Positions 1-5,779 of a stretch of 8,544 bases of DNA are shown piece after piece. Numbering within the stretch: the first letter of the stretch is position 1; each line of letters begins with the position of its first letter. The DNA is taken from assembly GCA_913061425.1 (NCBI GenBank), contig CAJXUO010000036.1, positions 1-8,544 on the forward strand. Direction: 5' to 3'. The position numbers and the translations under genes were made by a program. The stretch is from an uncultured Lutibacter sp. GTDB lineage: Bacteria; Bacteroidota; Bacteroidia; Flavobacteriales; Flavobacteriaceae. The notes under the pieces were generated by a model. It was given only the letters and a program-made list of their open reading frames with translations, was not told where the DNA came from and searched no databases.

Positions 1-1666
1 GTATACATCAGGATTGTATCCATTTAAAAGAACCGGTGAAGATCCAGCAAGAATGTTTGCAGGAGAAGGTGGTCCAGAACGTACAAACCGTCGTTTTCAC
101 TACGTGAGTATGGGATTACCAGCAAAACGTTTATCTACAGCATTTGACAGTGTTACATTGTATGGGAATGATCCTGATTTACGTCCAGATATTTATGGGA
201 AAATAGGAAATGCAGGAGTTTCAATCTGCTGTCTTGATGATGCAAAAAAACTGTATTCAGGTTTTGATTTGGCACATGTAATGACATCTGTAAGTATGAC
301 TATTAATGGTCCTGCTCCTATGTTATTAGGTTTCTTTATGAATGCTGCTATTGACCAACAATGTGAAATTCACATCAAAGAAAATGGTTTAGAAAAAGAC
401 GTTGAATCAAAAATAGCTGCGTTATATAAAGGCAAGGAATGTCCAAAATATAATGGGAAATTACCTGATGGAAACAACGGCTTAGGATTGATGTTACTTG
501 GAGTCACAGGAGATCAAGTACTTCCAAATGATGTGTATCAAGATATAAAGACAAAAACGATTACTCAAGTAAGAGGAACCGTTCAAGCAGATATATTAAA
601 AGAAGATCAAGCACAAAATACCTGTATTTTCTCTACAGAATTTGCGTTGCGTTTAATGGGAGATGTACAAGAGTATTTTATCGAAAATAATGTTCGTAAT
701 TTCTACTCAGTCTCTATTTCAGGATATCATATTGCTGAAGCGGGAGCCAATCCAATTTCACAATTGGCATTTACATTATCAAACGGATTTACATATGTTG
801 AATATTACCTTTCAAGAGGAATGGACATCAACAAATTTGGTCCAAACCTATCGTTCTTTTTCTCTAACGGAATTGATCCAGAATATGCAGTAATTGGTAG
901 AGTCGCTCGTAAAATTTGGGCAAAAGCAATGAAGCATAAGTATGGTGCAAATGCAAGAGCACAAATGTTAAAATATCATATTCAGACTTCTGGTCGTAGT
1001 TTACATGCGCAAGAGATCGATTTTAATGATATTAGAACTACACTTCAAGCGTTATATGCAATCTATGACAACTGTAATTCTTTGCACACCAATGCGTATG
1101 ATGAAGCAATTACAACACCTACAGAAGAGTCAGTTCGAAGAGCGATGGCGATTCAGTTAATTATCAACAAAGAATTGGGATTGAATAAAAATGAAAACCC
1201 AATTCAAGGTTCGTTTATTATTGAAGAACTAACAGACTTAGTTGAGGAAGCAGTCTTATTAGAATTTGATAGAATTACAGAACGAGGAGGCGTTTTAGGA
1301 GCTATGGAAACCATGTATCAACGTTCTAAAATTCAAGAAGAAAGTTTGTATTATGAAACGTTAAAACACAATGGTGAGTTTCCGATAATTGGTGTAAACA
1401 CATTCTTGAGTAGCAAAGGTTCTCCTACTGTTATTCCTGCTGAAGTTATTAGAGCAACTGAAGAAGAAAAACAATTTCAAATCACAACTTTAGAGAATTT
1501 ACACGCATCAAATAGTACAGATAAATTGTTAAAAGATTTACAACTAAAAGCGGTAAATAATGAGAATATTTTTGATGCTTTAATGGACGTTTGTAAAGTT
1601 TGTTCTTTAGGGCAAATTACCCATGCTCTGTTTGAAGTTGGTGGACAATACAGAAGAAATATGTAA
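1..1666 (+). CDS. icmF: Isobutyryl-CoA mutase, fused IcmF type (C-terminal part; 5' end outside window)
   Basis: This is the adenosylcobalamin-dependent mutase domain that interconverts isobutyryl-CoA and n-butyryl-CoA. The frame is open to the left edge (codons from position 2), so the TTG at 14 is not a start. About 554 residues are visible. The family is a fusion of about 1,100 residues whose B12-binding and G-protein chaperone domains would lie upstream. Numbering from the TTG, ARMFAG puts Phe15 (56-58) where methylmalonyl-CoA mutase has Tyr. KEDQAQN puts Gln201 (614-616) where that enzyme has the carboxylate-binding Arg. Both are isobutyryl-CoA mutase signatures. Other matches to the mutase barrel are SVSISGYH (232-239), EAGA, QTSG (324-327) and SLHTNA (356-361). 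The C-terminus is complete. No clear terminator follows; the next gene starts 70 bp on. It could be mislabelled methylmalonyl-CoA mutase by length or family score alone. Confidence 0.9.
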   Translation, partial: YTSGLYPFKRTGEDPARMFAGEGGPERTNRRFHYVSMGLPAKRLSTAFDSVTLYGNDPDLRPDIYGKIGNAGVSICCLDDAKKLYSGFDLAHVMTSVSMTINGPAPMLLGFFMNAAIDQQCEIHIKENGLEKDVESKIAALYKGKECPKYNGKLPDGNNGLGLMLLGVTGDQVLPNDVYQDIKTKTITQVRGTVQADILKEDQAQNTCIFSTEFALRLMGDVQEYFIENNVRNFYSVSISGYHIAEAGANPISQLAFTLSNGFTYVEYYLSRGMDINKFGPNLSFFFSNGIDPEYAVIGRVARKIWAKAMKHKYGANARAQMLKYHIQTSGRSLHAQEIDFNDIRTTLQALYAIYDNCNSLHTNAYDEAITTPTEESVRRAMAIQLIINKELGLNKNENPIQGSFIIEELTDLVEEAVLLEFDRITERGGVLGAMETMYQRSKIQEESLYYETLKHNGEFPIIGVNTFLSSKGSPTVIPAEVIRATEEEKQFQITTLENLHASNSTDKLLKDLQLKAVNNENIFDALMDVCKVCSLGQITHALFEVGGQYRRNM

Positions 1667-1736
1667 ATTAACACCTTTTACATCATCTTTTTGATAAAAA
1701 ATAAGTCTATTAAGTGAATATTAAAAACAAATAAAA

Positions 1737-1838
1737 ATGAAAAATACAGGTTGTACATGTAACTGTGAAGGTTGCAAAAGCGGAAATTGCACTAGTTGTA
1801 CTTGTGAAAATTGCACTTGTTCTAGTTGTAATTGCTAA
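1737..1838 (+). CDS. Tiny cysteine-repeat protein, metallothionein-like (33 aa)
   Basis: I do not recognise this as a named family. The ORF has 33 codons with an ATG at 1737 and TAA at 1836-1838; an in-frame TAA at 1722 makes this the only start. The leader is A-rich (AAACAAATAAA), as is common in flavobacteria. Eleven residues are Cys (6, 8, 10, 13, 18, 21, 23, 26, 28, 31, 33). A Cys falls at every fifth position from 8 to 33, and the last 16 residues are C-x-x-C-T/N pentads. The rest is Asn, Thr, Ser, Gly, Lys and Glu, with no His, no aromatic residue and no hydrophobic segment. It therefore looks like a soluble thiolate metal-binding or redox peptide rather than a membrane or secreted protein. 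A hairpin terminator follows directly, then a SigZ-like gene whose product also ends in Cys motifs. Metal binding is inferred from composition alone. Confidence 0.7.
   Translation: MKNTGCTCNCEGCKSGNCTSCTCENCTCSSCNC
1788..1832 (+). repeat. Three 15-bp tandem units encoding Cys pentads
   Basis: Units lie at 1788-1802, 1803-1817 and 1818-1832, each starting with a Cys codon and carrying a second Cys codon at its fourth position. They encode C-T-S-C-T, C-E-N-C-T and C-S-S-C-N, followed by a final Cys. TTGCACT and TAGTTGT each occur twice, so the repeat can be seen in the DNA as well as the protein. This suggests growth by duplication of a pentad unit. Confidence 0.7.
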
Positions 1839-1847
1839 ATGAGTTTA

Positions 1848-1881
1848 TTGAGCATAGTTTAAAAAACTGTGCTCAATTTTT
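1848..1881 (+). terminator. Intrinsic terminator or attenuator between the Cys-rich gene and sigZ
   Basis: TTGAGCATAGTTT (1848-1860) pairs with AAACTGTGCTCAA (1864-1876) to give a 13-bp stem with one G-T wobble and an AAA loop. It is followed by TTTTT (1877-1881). The structure begins 10 bp after the Cys-rich stop codon and ends 15 bp before the sigZ ATG. Transcripts from upstream would mostly end here, leaving sigZ dependent on readthrough. There is little room for a separate sigZ promoter unless it overlaps the hairpin or the small gene. Confidence 0.8.
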
Positions 1882-1895
1882 ATATAAAATTTCCT

Positions 1896-2435
1896 ATGAC
1901 AACACATGAAGTTTGGCAAAAATATTCTGAAGACCTAAGAAGATTTATCATTAGTAAAGTAAAAAATGATTTTACAACTGATGATATTTTGCAAGATACT
2001 TTTATCAAAATTCACACGAAACTTCACACATTAAAAGATATCACAAAACTAAAACCGTGGATCTTTACGATTGCCAGAAATTCTATATTAGATTATTTTA
2101 AGTCTACCAATAAAACTTTTGAAATTGCCAATTTTGAATCGGAAATTGAAATAACAGAAAGCGTTCATACAGAAAAAGACTGTTTACGTGGAATTTTACA
2201 GAACTTACCTAAGAAATATCGTGATCCATTATTTTTATCAGATATTAAGGGAATGAAACAAGTAGACGTTGCCAAACAATTAAATCAAAATTTACCAACA
2301 ACCAAATCTCAAATTCAACGAGCACGGAAACTAATTACCCAAGGGTTTATGGATTGTTGTGGATTTGTATTGAATGAAAACGGTAATCTTGTTGGCGAAA
2401 TTCAAGAAAAAGATGATTGTAAAATCTGTAATTAA
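1896..2435 (+). CDS. sigZ: ECF RNA polymerase sigma factor, SigZ-like, with Cys-rich tail
   Basis: This is a 179-residue extracytoplasmic-function sigma factor. Sigma region 2 covers about residues 5-72, with the core-binding stretch DDILQDTFIKIH (29-40) and the -10 recognition segment KPWIFTIARNSILDYFK (53-69). Sigma region 4 covers about 98-147, ending in a helix-turn-helix around DVAKQLNQNLPTTKSQIQRAR. A 30-residue tail follows with Cys154-Cys155 and Cys175-x-x-Cys178 around a GFVLNENGNLVGEI segment; from memory this tail is characteristic of SigZ-type factors. I chose the ATG at 1896 over the upstream GTG at 1869 because the GTG sits inside the terminator stem and residues before MTTHEV do not resemble the family. 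No anti-sigma gene is adjacent, so control may act through the tail, transcript readthrough or the neighbouring Cys-rich peptide. These options are inference. Confidence 0.88.
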   Translation: MTTHEVWQKYSEDLRRFIISKVKNDFTTDDILQDTFIKIHTKLHTLKDITKLKPWIFTIARNSILDYFKSTNKTFEIANFESEIEITESVHTEKDCLRGILQNLPKKYRDPLFLSDIKGMKQVDVAKQLNQNLPTTKSQIQRARKLITQGFMDCCGFVLNENGNLVGEIQEKDDCKICN

Positions 2436-2548
2436 ACAAGATTTATATTCTTACACCTTTTTTAATTGCTTTTCATTTTTCAAAACTCGCATCAATATAT
2501 AAAGAATAAATGCTATAATTGTATGTCCTTTTTTTGTCATAAAGCCAA

Positions 2549-2587
2549 AACGTCACCCTGAACTCGTTTCAGAATGACGTTATTTTT
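2549..2587. repeat. REP-like intergenic palindrome, possible terminator
   Basis: AACGTCA (2549-2555) pairs with TGACGTT (2575-2581), and inside it CTGAA (2558-2562) pairs with TTCAG (2568-2572). A 2x2 internal mismatch separates the two stems and CTCGT forms the loop. ATTTTT follows (2582-2587), so the plus-strand form could end sigZ transcription. I recall near-identical CACCCTGAACTYGTTTCAG elements scattered in many flavobacterial genomes, which suggests a repetitive palindrome family. Copy number cannot be seen in this window. Confidence 0.6.
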
Positions 2588-2622
2588 AACTTTACACCAC
2601 TTTACGAACAACCAAAAATAAT

Positions 2623-3234
2623 ATGAAAAATATATCTATCCTCATTCTTTTCCTGATTTCTTATACTAGTTGTACTCAAAAAAAAGAGTTAACTTATGAA
2701 GAGGAAATTGAAAAATTTCAATACGAATTGAATGTTCATTATTCTGATAAAAAAACATCACCACTAAAAGGAACTGATTTTAAAAAATTTAAAGAACTTC
2801 CCTTTTTTCCAATTGGCGCAACGTATAAAGTAGTTGCTAATTTTGAACGAACTCCAAATGAACCGATTTTTGAAATGCCTACTTCTGGCCCAAGAAAACC
2901 ACTATATACTCAGTATGGAATCGCAAGGTTTACCTTAAATGAAAAAGAATTATCCCTACGAATTTATCAAAATCAAAAATTAATGTTAGATCCAGAGTAT
3001 GCAACCCATCTATTTATTCCGTTTAATGATCAAACAAATGGAAATACAACGTATGATGCAGGACGTTTTTTAGATTTAGAAATCCCTAAAGGAGATACAA
3101 TTGTTATTGATTTTAATAAAGCATATAATCCTTACTGCGCTTATAGCGATGGATATTCTTGCCCAATACCGCCAAAAGAAAATGATTTAGATACAGCAAT
3201 TAATGCTGGTGTTTTATATACTGATAAACATTAA
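2623..3234 (+). CDS. DUF1684 family lipoprotein
   Basis: This 203-residue protein has a short lipoprotein signal: Lys2, a hydrophobic core (residues 4-12) and Cys17 in YTSC, a lipobox of the loose Bacteroidota kind. It is probably anchored in the envelope. The mature part matches DUF1684: YGIARFTLNEKELSLRIYQ (98-116), then HLFIPFNDQTNG (129-140) with a threonine-rich turn, AGRFLDLEIP (146-155), and the family hallmark DFNKAYNPYCAYSDGYSCP (163-181), in which Cys172 and Cys180 are conserved. The domain's biochemical function is not known to me. The nearest upstream gene is sigZ, 187 bp away beyond the REP-like palindrome, so it is probably transcribed alone. Its TAA (3232-3234) overlaps the stop of the converging fluoride channel gene. 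No consensus flavobacterial promoter was found upstream. Confidence 0.85.
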   Translation: MKNISILILFLISYTSCTQKKELTYEEEIEKFQYELNVHYSDKKTSPLKGTDFKKFKELPFFPIGATYKVVANFERTPNEPIFEMPTSGPRKPLYTQYGIARFTLNEKELSLRIYQNQKLMLDPEYATHLFIPFNDQTNGNTTYDAGRFLDLEIPKGDTIVIDFNKAYNPYCAYSDGYSCPIPPKENDLDTAINAGVLYTDKH

Positions 3235-3605
3235 GAAAGTGTTTTCACCAAGTACATTCCGAAGAATACTGCTAGAAACCCAACCGCAAAACTTGCAATT
3301 GTATAGATTGCAAAATTCATAAAATCTCCAGATTTTAACATCACATGGTTTTCATAAGCAAATGTTGAAAAAGTGGTAAATCCACCACAAAAACCTGTGG
3401 CTAATAATATGGTTTGGTTACTTGATAACGTATCGTTTTTGATAGCAAACCCAAGTATAACACCTATTAATAAACTTCCAAGAATGTTTGCTGCAAAAGT
3501 TCCATAAGGAATTCCTGTTTCAGCATTATTCAAATATTTATCAAGGAGATAACGCAAAACGCTTCCAAAACCTCCTCCAATAAATACTAAAAATACTTGT
3601 TTCAA
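3231..3605 (-). CDS. crcB: Fluoride ion channel FluC (CrcB)
   Basis: This is a 124-residue inner-membrane fluoride exporter with four hydrophobic segments (about 3-22, 36-54, 65-83 and 97-118). It acts as an antiparallel homodimer. Family features are GGGFGSVLRY (10-19), the pore Asn in GTFAANILGS (35-44; Asn40), and GFCGGFTTFSTF (71-82), which supplies the Phe box and the Ser/Thr track. The start is TTG at 3605-3603: the only other in-frame codon before an upstream TAA is GTT, and no ATG or GTG occurs before the first motif. That TAA is the stop of the preceding DoxX-like gene, so initiation is probably by translational coupling or reinitiation. A single copy is present, consistent with a homodimeric channel. 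There is no room for a fluoride riboswitch directly before it. Confidence 0.93.
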   Translation of the reverse strand: MKQVFLVFIGGGFGSVLRYLLDKYLNNAETGIPYGTFAANILGSLLIGVILGFAIKNDTLSSNQTILLATGFCGGFTTFSTFAYENHVMLKSGDFMNFAIYTIASFAVGFLAVFFGMYLVKTLS

Positions 3606-3608
3606 AAC

Positions 3609-4574
3609 TTATGGTTTAAAGTTATCTGCATCAATCCAATTCCATTTACCAGTAACAGTTGCTTTATTTAATGTAATGATTCCAGGATTGGCTCTTATAA
3701 TGGTTTTTAAGACTGTCCCATCAACGAATAGCCATTCAAAATCCATTTTATTTTCAAGATTTAATGACACTAAATCATCAATATAAGACGCCGACAATCC
3801 ATACACAGTATATCCATTTGCCTTGGCTAAATCTGTTGCTGCTTTAATATTCGCAAATCCTTGGTTGTCAGAAATTTCGATGTCATAAGCTACAACGAAC
3901 ATCACTTTATCCATATTCAACAGTTCATCCGTTAAATCATCTCCATCATTAGTTTCTAAATAAAAATCATGCACTTTAGGCAAACCGTCAATTGCAATTT
4001 CTTCCATACCTTGTTTAATATTTTTATCTATTGCATAAGGTCTAAAATCTATTAAAGGTAAGTGAACTAAAACATAATACGTAATATATAAAAACAGCAC
4101 AAGTGAACCTAAAGACATCCATTTTAATAGGTTGTTATTAAATAATGGTTTTATATGTTTTAATGCAAAAATTAAAAATGCAATGACAACTATTAGCAAT
4201 ACATTTTTATTAAAAGTTTGCCAAGGAGTTAATTTTACTGCATCTCCAAAGCAACCACAATCTGTAACTTTATTATAATATGCCGAATACCAAGTAAGGA
4301 ATAAGAATAAGGATGTCATTAAGAAGAGACTCCAAACCGTAACTTTTGGTTTAAAACCAATTAATAAGAAAACTCCTAGCATTAACTCAGCAATAATCAA
4401 AAATATAGAAAATGGTAATGCATACGGAATCAAAAATTCCATATTTAAGACATCTGTACTAAAATATTCTTCAAACTTATAGGCCGAACCCAAAGGATCA
4501 ACCAATTTAACAAATCCTGAAAAAAGGAATGTTACCGCAACAAAAAGTCTTGCTATTAATGTTAAAAATTTCAT
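3609..4574 (-). CDS. BT_3928-type DoxX/MauE-like membrane protein with thioredoxin-like C-terminal domain
   Basis: The protein has 321 residues. The N-terminal half resembles DoxX/MauE: hydrophobic segments at about 7-27, 49-73, 80-99, 122-139 and 151-169, an FSGFVKLVDP motif (18-27), and TDCGCFGDAVKLTPWQT (104-120) with Cys106 and Cys108 at the membrane face. After HLPLIDFRPY (171-180), residues 190-318 look like a soluble thioredoxin-like fold (KVMFVVAYDIE, then TIIRANPGIITL) but carry no Cys, so the C-terminal domain cannot itself be a dithiol oxidoreductase. I take it to be the Bacteroidota family called BT_3928. Its substrate is unknown to me; MauE relatives suggest electron transfer or disulfide chemistry. 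It is 13 bp downstream of DUF1599 and 3 bp upstream of crcB, so the three are likely one operon. From memory, tpiA often follows in relatives; here crcB does. Confidence 0.82.
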   Translation of the reverse strand: MKFLTLIARLFVAVTFLFSGFVKLVDPLGSAYKFEEYFSTDVLNMEFLIPYALPFSIFLIIAELMLGVFLLIGFKPKVTVWSLFLMTSLFLFLTWYSAYYNKVTDCGCFGDAVKLTPWQTFNKNVLLIVVIAFLIFALKHIKPLFNNNLLKWMSLGSLVLFLYITYYVLVHLPLIDFRPYAIDKNIKQGMEEIAIDGLPKVHDFYLETNDGDDLTDELLNMDKVMFVVAYDIEISDNQGFANIKAATDLAKANGYTVYGLSASYIDDLVSLNLENKMDFEWLFVDGTVLKTIIRANPGIITLNKATVTGKWNWIDADNFKP

Positions 4575-4587
4575 TCTATAATTTAGT

Positions 4588-5121
4588 TTAATTCATATGT
4601 ATTAAAGCAAAAACTGCATAATTTATCATGTCTTGATAATTTGCATCAAGGCCTTCTGAAACTATAGTTTTACCTTTATTATCTTCTATTTGCTTAACTC
4701 TCAATAGTTTTTGTAAAATTAAATCTGTTAATGAACTCACGCGCATATCTCTCCACGCTTCACCATAATCATGATTTTTATCTTCCATTAGTGATTTTGT
4801 AATACTAATGTGTTTATCATATAATTCCGTTACCTCATTAGAATCTAAATCTGGTGTTTCAACGACCCCTTTTTCTAATTGGACAAGTGCCATAATTGAA
4901 TAATTTATAATTCCAATAAACTCAGACCTTTCTCCTTCATCAACTTTACGAGTACCATTTTCTTGTAATTGACGAATTCGCTGTGCTTTGATAAAAATTT
5001 GATCTGTCAATGATGGTAACCTTAAAATTCTCCAGGCACTACCATAATCCTTCATTTTATTGATAAACAATGAACGGCATATTTCTATTACTTCGTCATA
5101 TTGTTTTGAGGTATTCTGCAT
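4588..5121 (-). CDS. DUF1599 protein with two tandem Nmad1-like copies
   Basis: This 177-residue, all-helical, soluble protein is built of two copies of one domain, at about 8-82 and 101-176. Both copies carry DYG-x-AWR (25-31; 118-124), SLTD (37-40; 130-133), a following Arg (48; 141), an EG pair (62-63; 156-157), and INY plus AL (72-79; 166-173). DUF1599 is also called nucleotide modification associated domain 1, so a role in nucleotide or base metabolism is suggested. The reaction is not established, to my knowledge. About 177 residues fits the two-copy form in Bacteroidota as I remember it. The start is ATG at 5121, the first gene of the minus-strand cluster, divergent from the LOG gene across 65 bp. 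Confidence 0.85.
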   Translation of the reverse strand: MQNTSKQYDEVIEICRSLFINKMKDYGSAWRILRLPSLTDQIFIKAQRIRQLQENGTRKVDEGERSEFIGIINYSIMALVQLEKGVVETPDLDSNEVTELYDKHISITKSLMEDKNHDYGEAWRDMRVSSLTDLILQKLLRVKQIEDNKGKTIVSEGLDANYQDMINYAVFALIHMN

Positions 5122-5186
5122 AAATTTCTAAATATTTCCGTAAATTTCGGTTAAATTTAACGAATTAAAAAATTTACTTTTAATCT
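5122..5186. promoter_or_regulatory. Divergent intergenic control region with a 12-bp palindrome
   Basis: This 65-bp AT-rich gap separates the DUF1599 and LOG start codons and must hold both promoters. GTTAAATTTAAC (5150-5161) is a perfect palindrome and CCGTAAATTTCGG (5138-5150) is palindromic apart from one central pair. The heptamer TAAATTT occurs three times (5121, 5141, 5152). I found no clean TTG plus TAnnTTTG flavobacterial promoter on either strand. Operator function is a guess; in such AT-rich DNA short palindromes also occur by chance. Confidence 0.4.
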
Positions 5187-5771
5187 ATGAAAAAAATTGC
5201 TGTTTTTTGCGGTGCAAGCATTGGATTCAATCCGATTTATAAGACTGAAGCTAAAAATGTAGGGGCTTATTTTGGTAAAAATAACATAGGATTGGTTTAT
5301 GGTGCTGGAAAGATTGGAATGATGGGCGCTTTGGCAGATGAACTGTTAAAATACAATGGAGAAGTTATAGGAATAATCCCGCACTTATTAAAGCACGAAG
5401 AAGTCCTTCACTCAGATATCACGCAAGTGATTGTAACCAAAAAAATGAGTACGCGAAAAGTAAAAATGAGCCGTCTAGTAGATGGTTACATAGCATTGGC
5501 TGGAGGTTTTGGAACACTCGATGAAATTTTTGAAGTATTGACTCTAGGACAACTTGGTATTGAAAGTAAACCTATTGGATTTTTAAATACCAATAATTTT
5601 TTCAACCCAATTATTCAGCAATTAGACTTAATGGTCAAAGAAGGCTTTTTAAAACAAGAAAACAGAGACATGGTTCTTATATCTGATGCTATTGAAGATT
5701 TAATCAATCAAATGAACACATATGAAGCGCCAAAAATGACTAAAATCGTAAATACTGTTGCCAAAAAATAA
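5187..5771 (+). CDS. LOG-family (TIGR00730) nucleoside 5'-monophosphate phosphoribohydrolase
   Basis: This 194-residue Rossmann-type cytosolic enzyme is of the LYSINE DECARBOXYLASE-named but misannotated family. Characterised members cleave nucleoside (often cytokinin-type) 5'-monophosphates into base and ribose 5-phosphate. Motifs in order are IAVFCGAS (4-11), LVYGAGKIGMMGALAD (36-51), IGIIPHLL (61-68), the Arg-Lys pair 90-91, and AGGFGTLDE (105-113). Glu113 and Arg90 match the catalytic pair. The binding motif is normally PGGxGTxxE; here its first Pro is Ala (GCT, 5499-5501), and MSTRK replaces the common MHERK, so this is a divergent member. The ATG at 5187 gives a normal N-terminus. It leads the plus-strand cluster, with folP starting 8 bp after its stop. 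Calling it a lysine decarboxylase would be wrong. Confidence 0.88.
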   Translation: MKKIAVFCGASIGFNPIYKTEAKNVGAYFGKNNIGLVYGAGKIGMMGALADELLKYNGEVIGIIPHLLKHEEVLHSDITQVIVTKKMSTRKVKMSRLVDGYIALAGGFGTLDEIFEVLTLGQLGIESKPIGFLNTNNFFNPIIQQLDLMVKEGFLKQENRDMVLISDAIEDLINQMNTYEAPKMTKIVNTVAKK

Positions 5772-5779
5772 ATTTTAAT

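Noticed and set aside
663..893. Plus-strand 76-codon ORF inside the mutase
   Set aside because: Out-of-frame shadow of the well-supported mutase reading frame. The similar ORFs at 1477-1674, 5956-6165, 6778-6966 and 8253-8435 are shadows too.
1694..1736. Housekeeping promoter for the Cys-rich gene in the gap after the mutase
   Set aside because: TTG at 1691 exists but no TAnnTTTG follows at the right distance; only a pair of TAAGT repeats (1702, 1711) is visible, which is too weak to call.
1869..1895. GTG at 1869 as an earlier sigZ start adding nine residues
   Set aside because: The codon is inside the terminator stem and the added residues do not look like a sigma N-terminus; ATG at 1896 gives the expected 179 residues.
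2451..2540. A 29-codon minus-strand ORF with a Lys-rich start and one hydrophobic segment
   Set aside because: It could pass for a tiny membrane peptide, but it lies in AT-rich spacer, starts just below the REP-like palindrome without an A-rich leader, and has no recognisable relatives. Chance is more likely.
3606..3611. Fluoride riboswitch before crcB
   Set aside because: The preceding gene ends 3 bp before the crcB start, and nothing in the sequence just upstream reads as a riboswitch leader.
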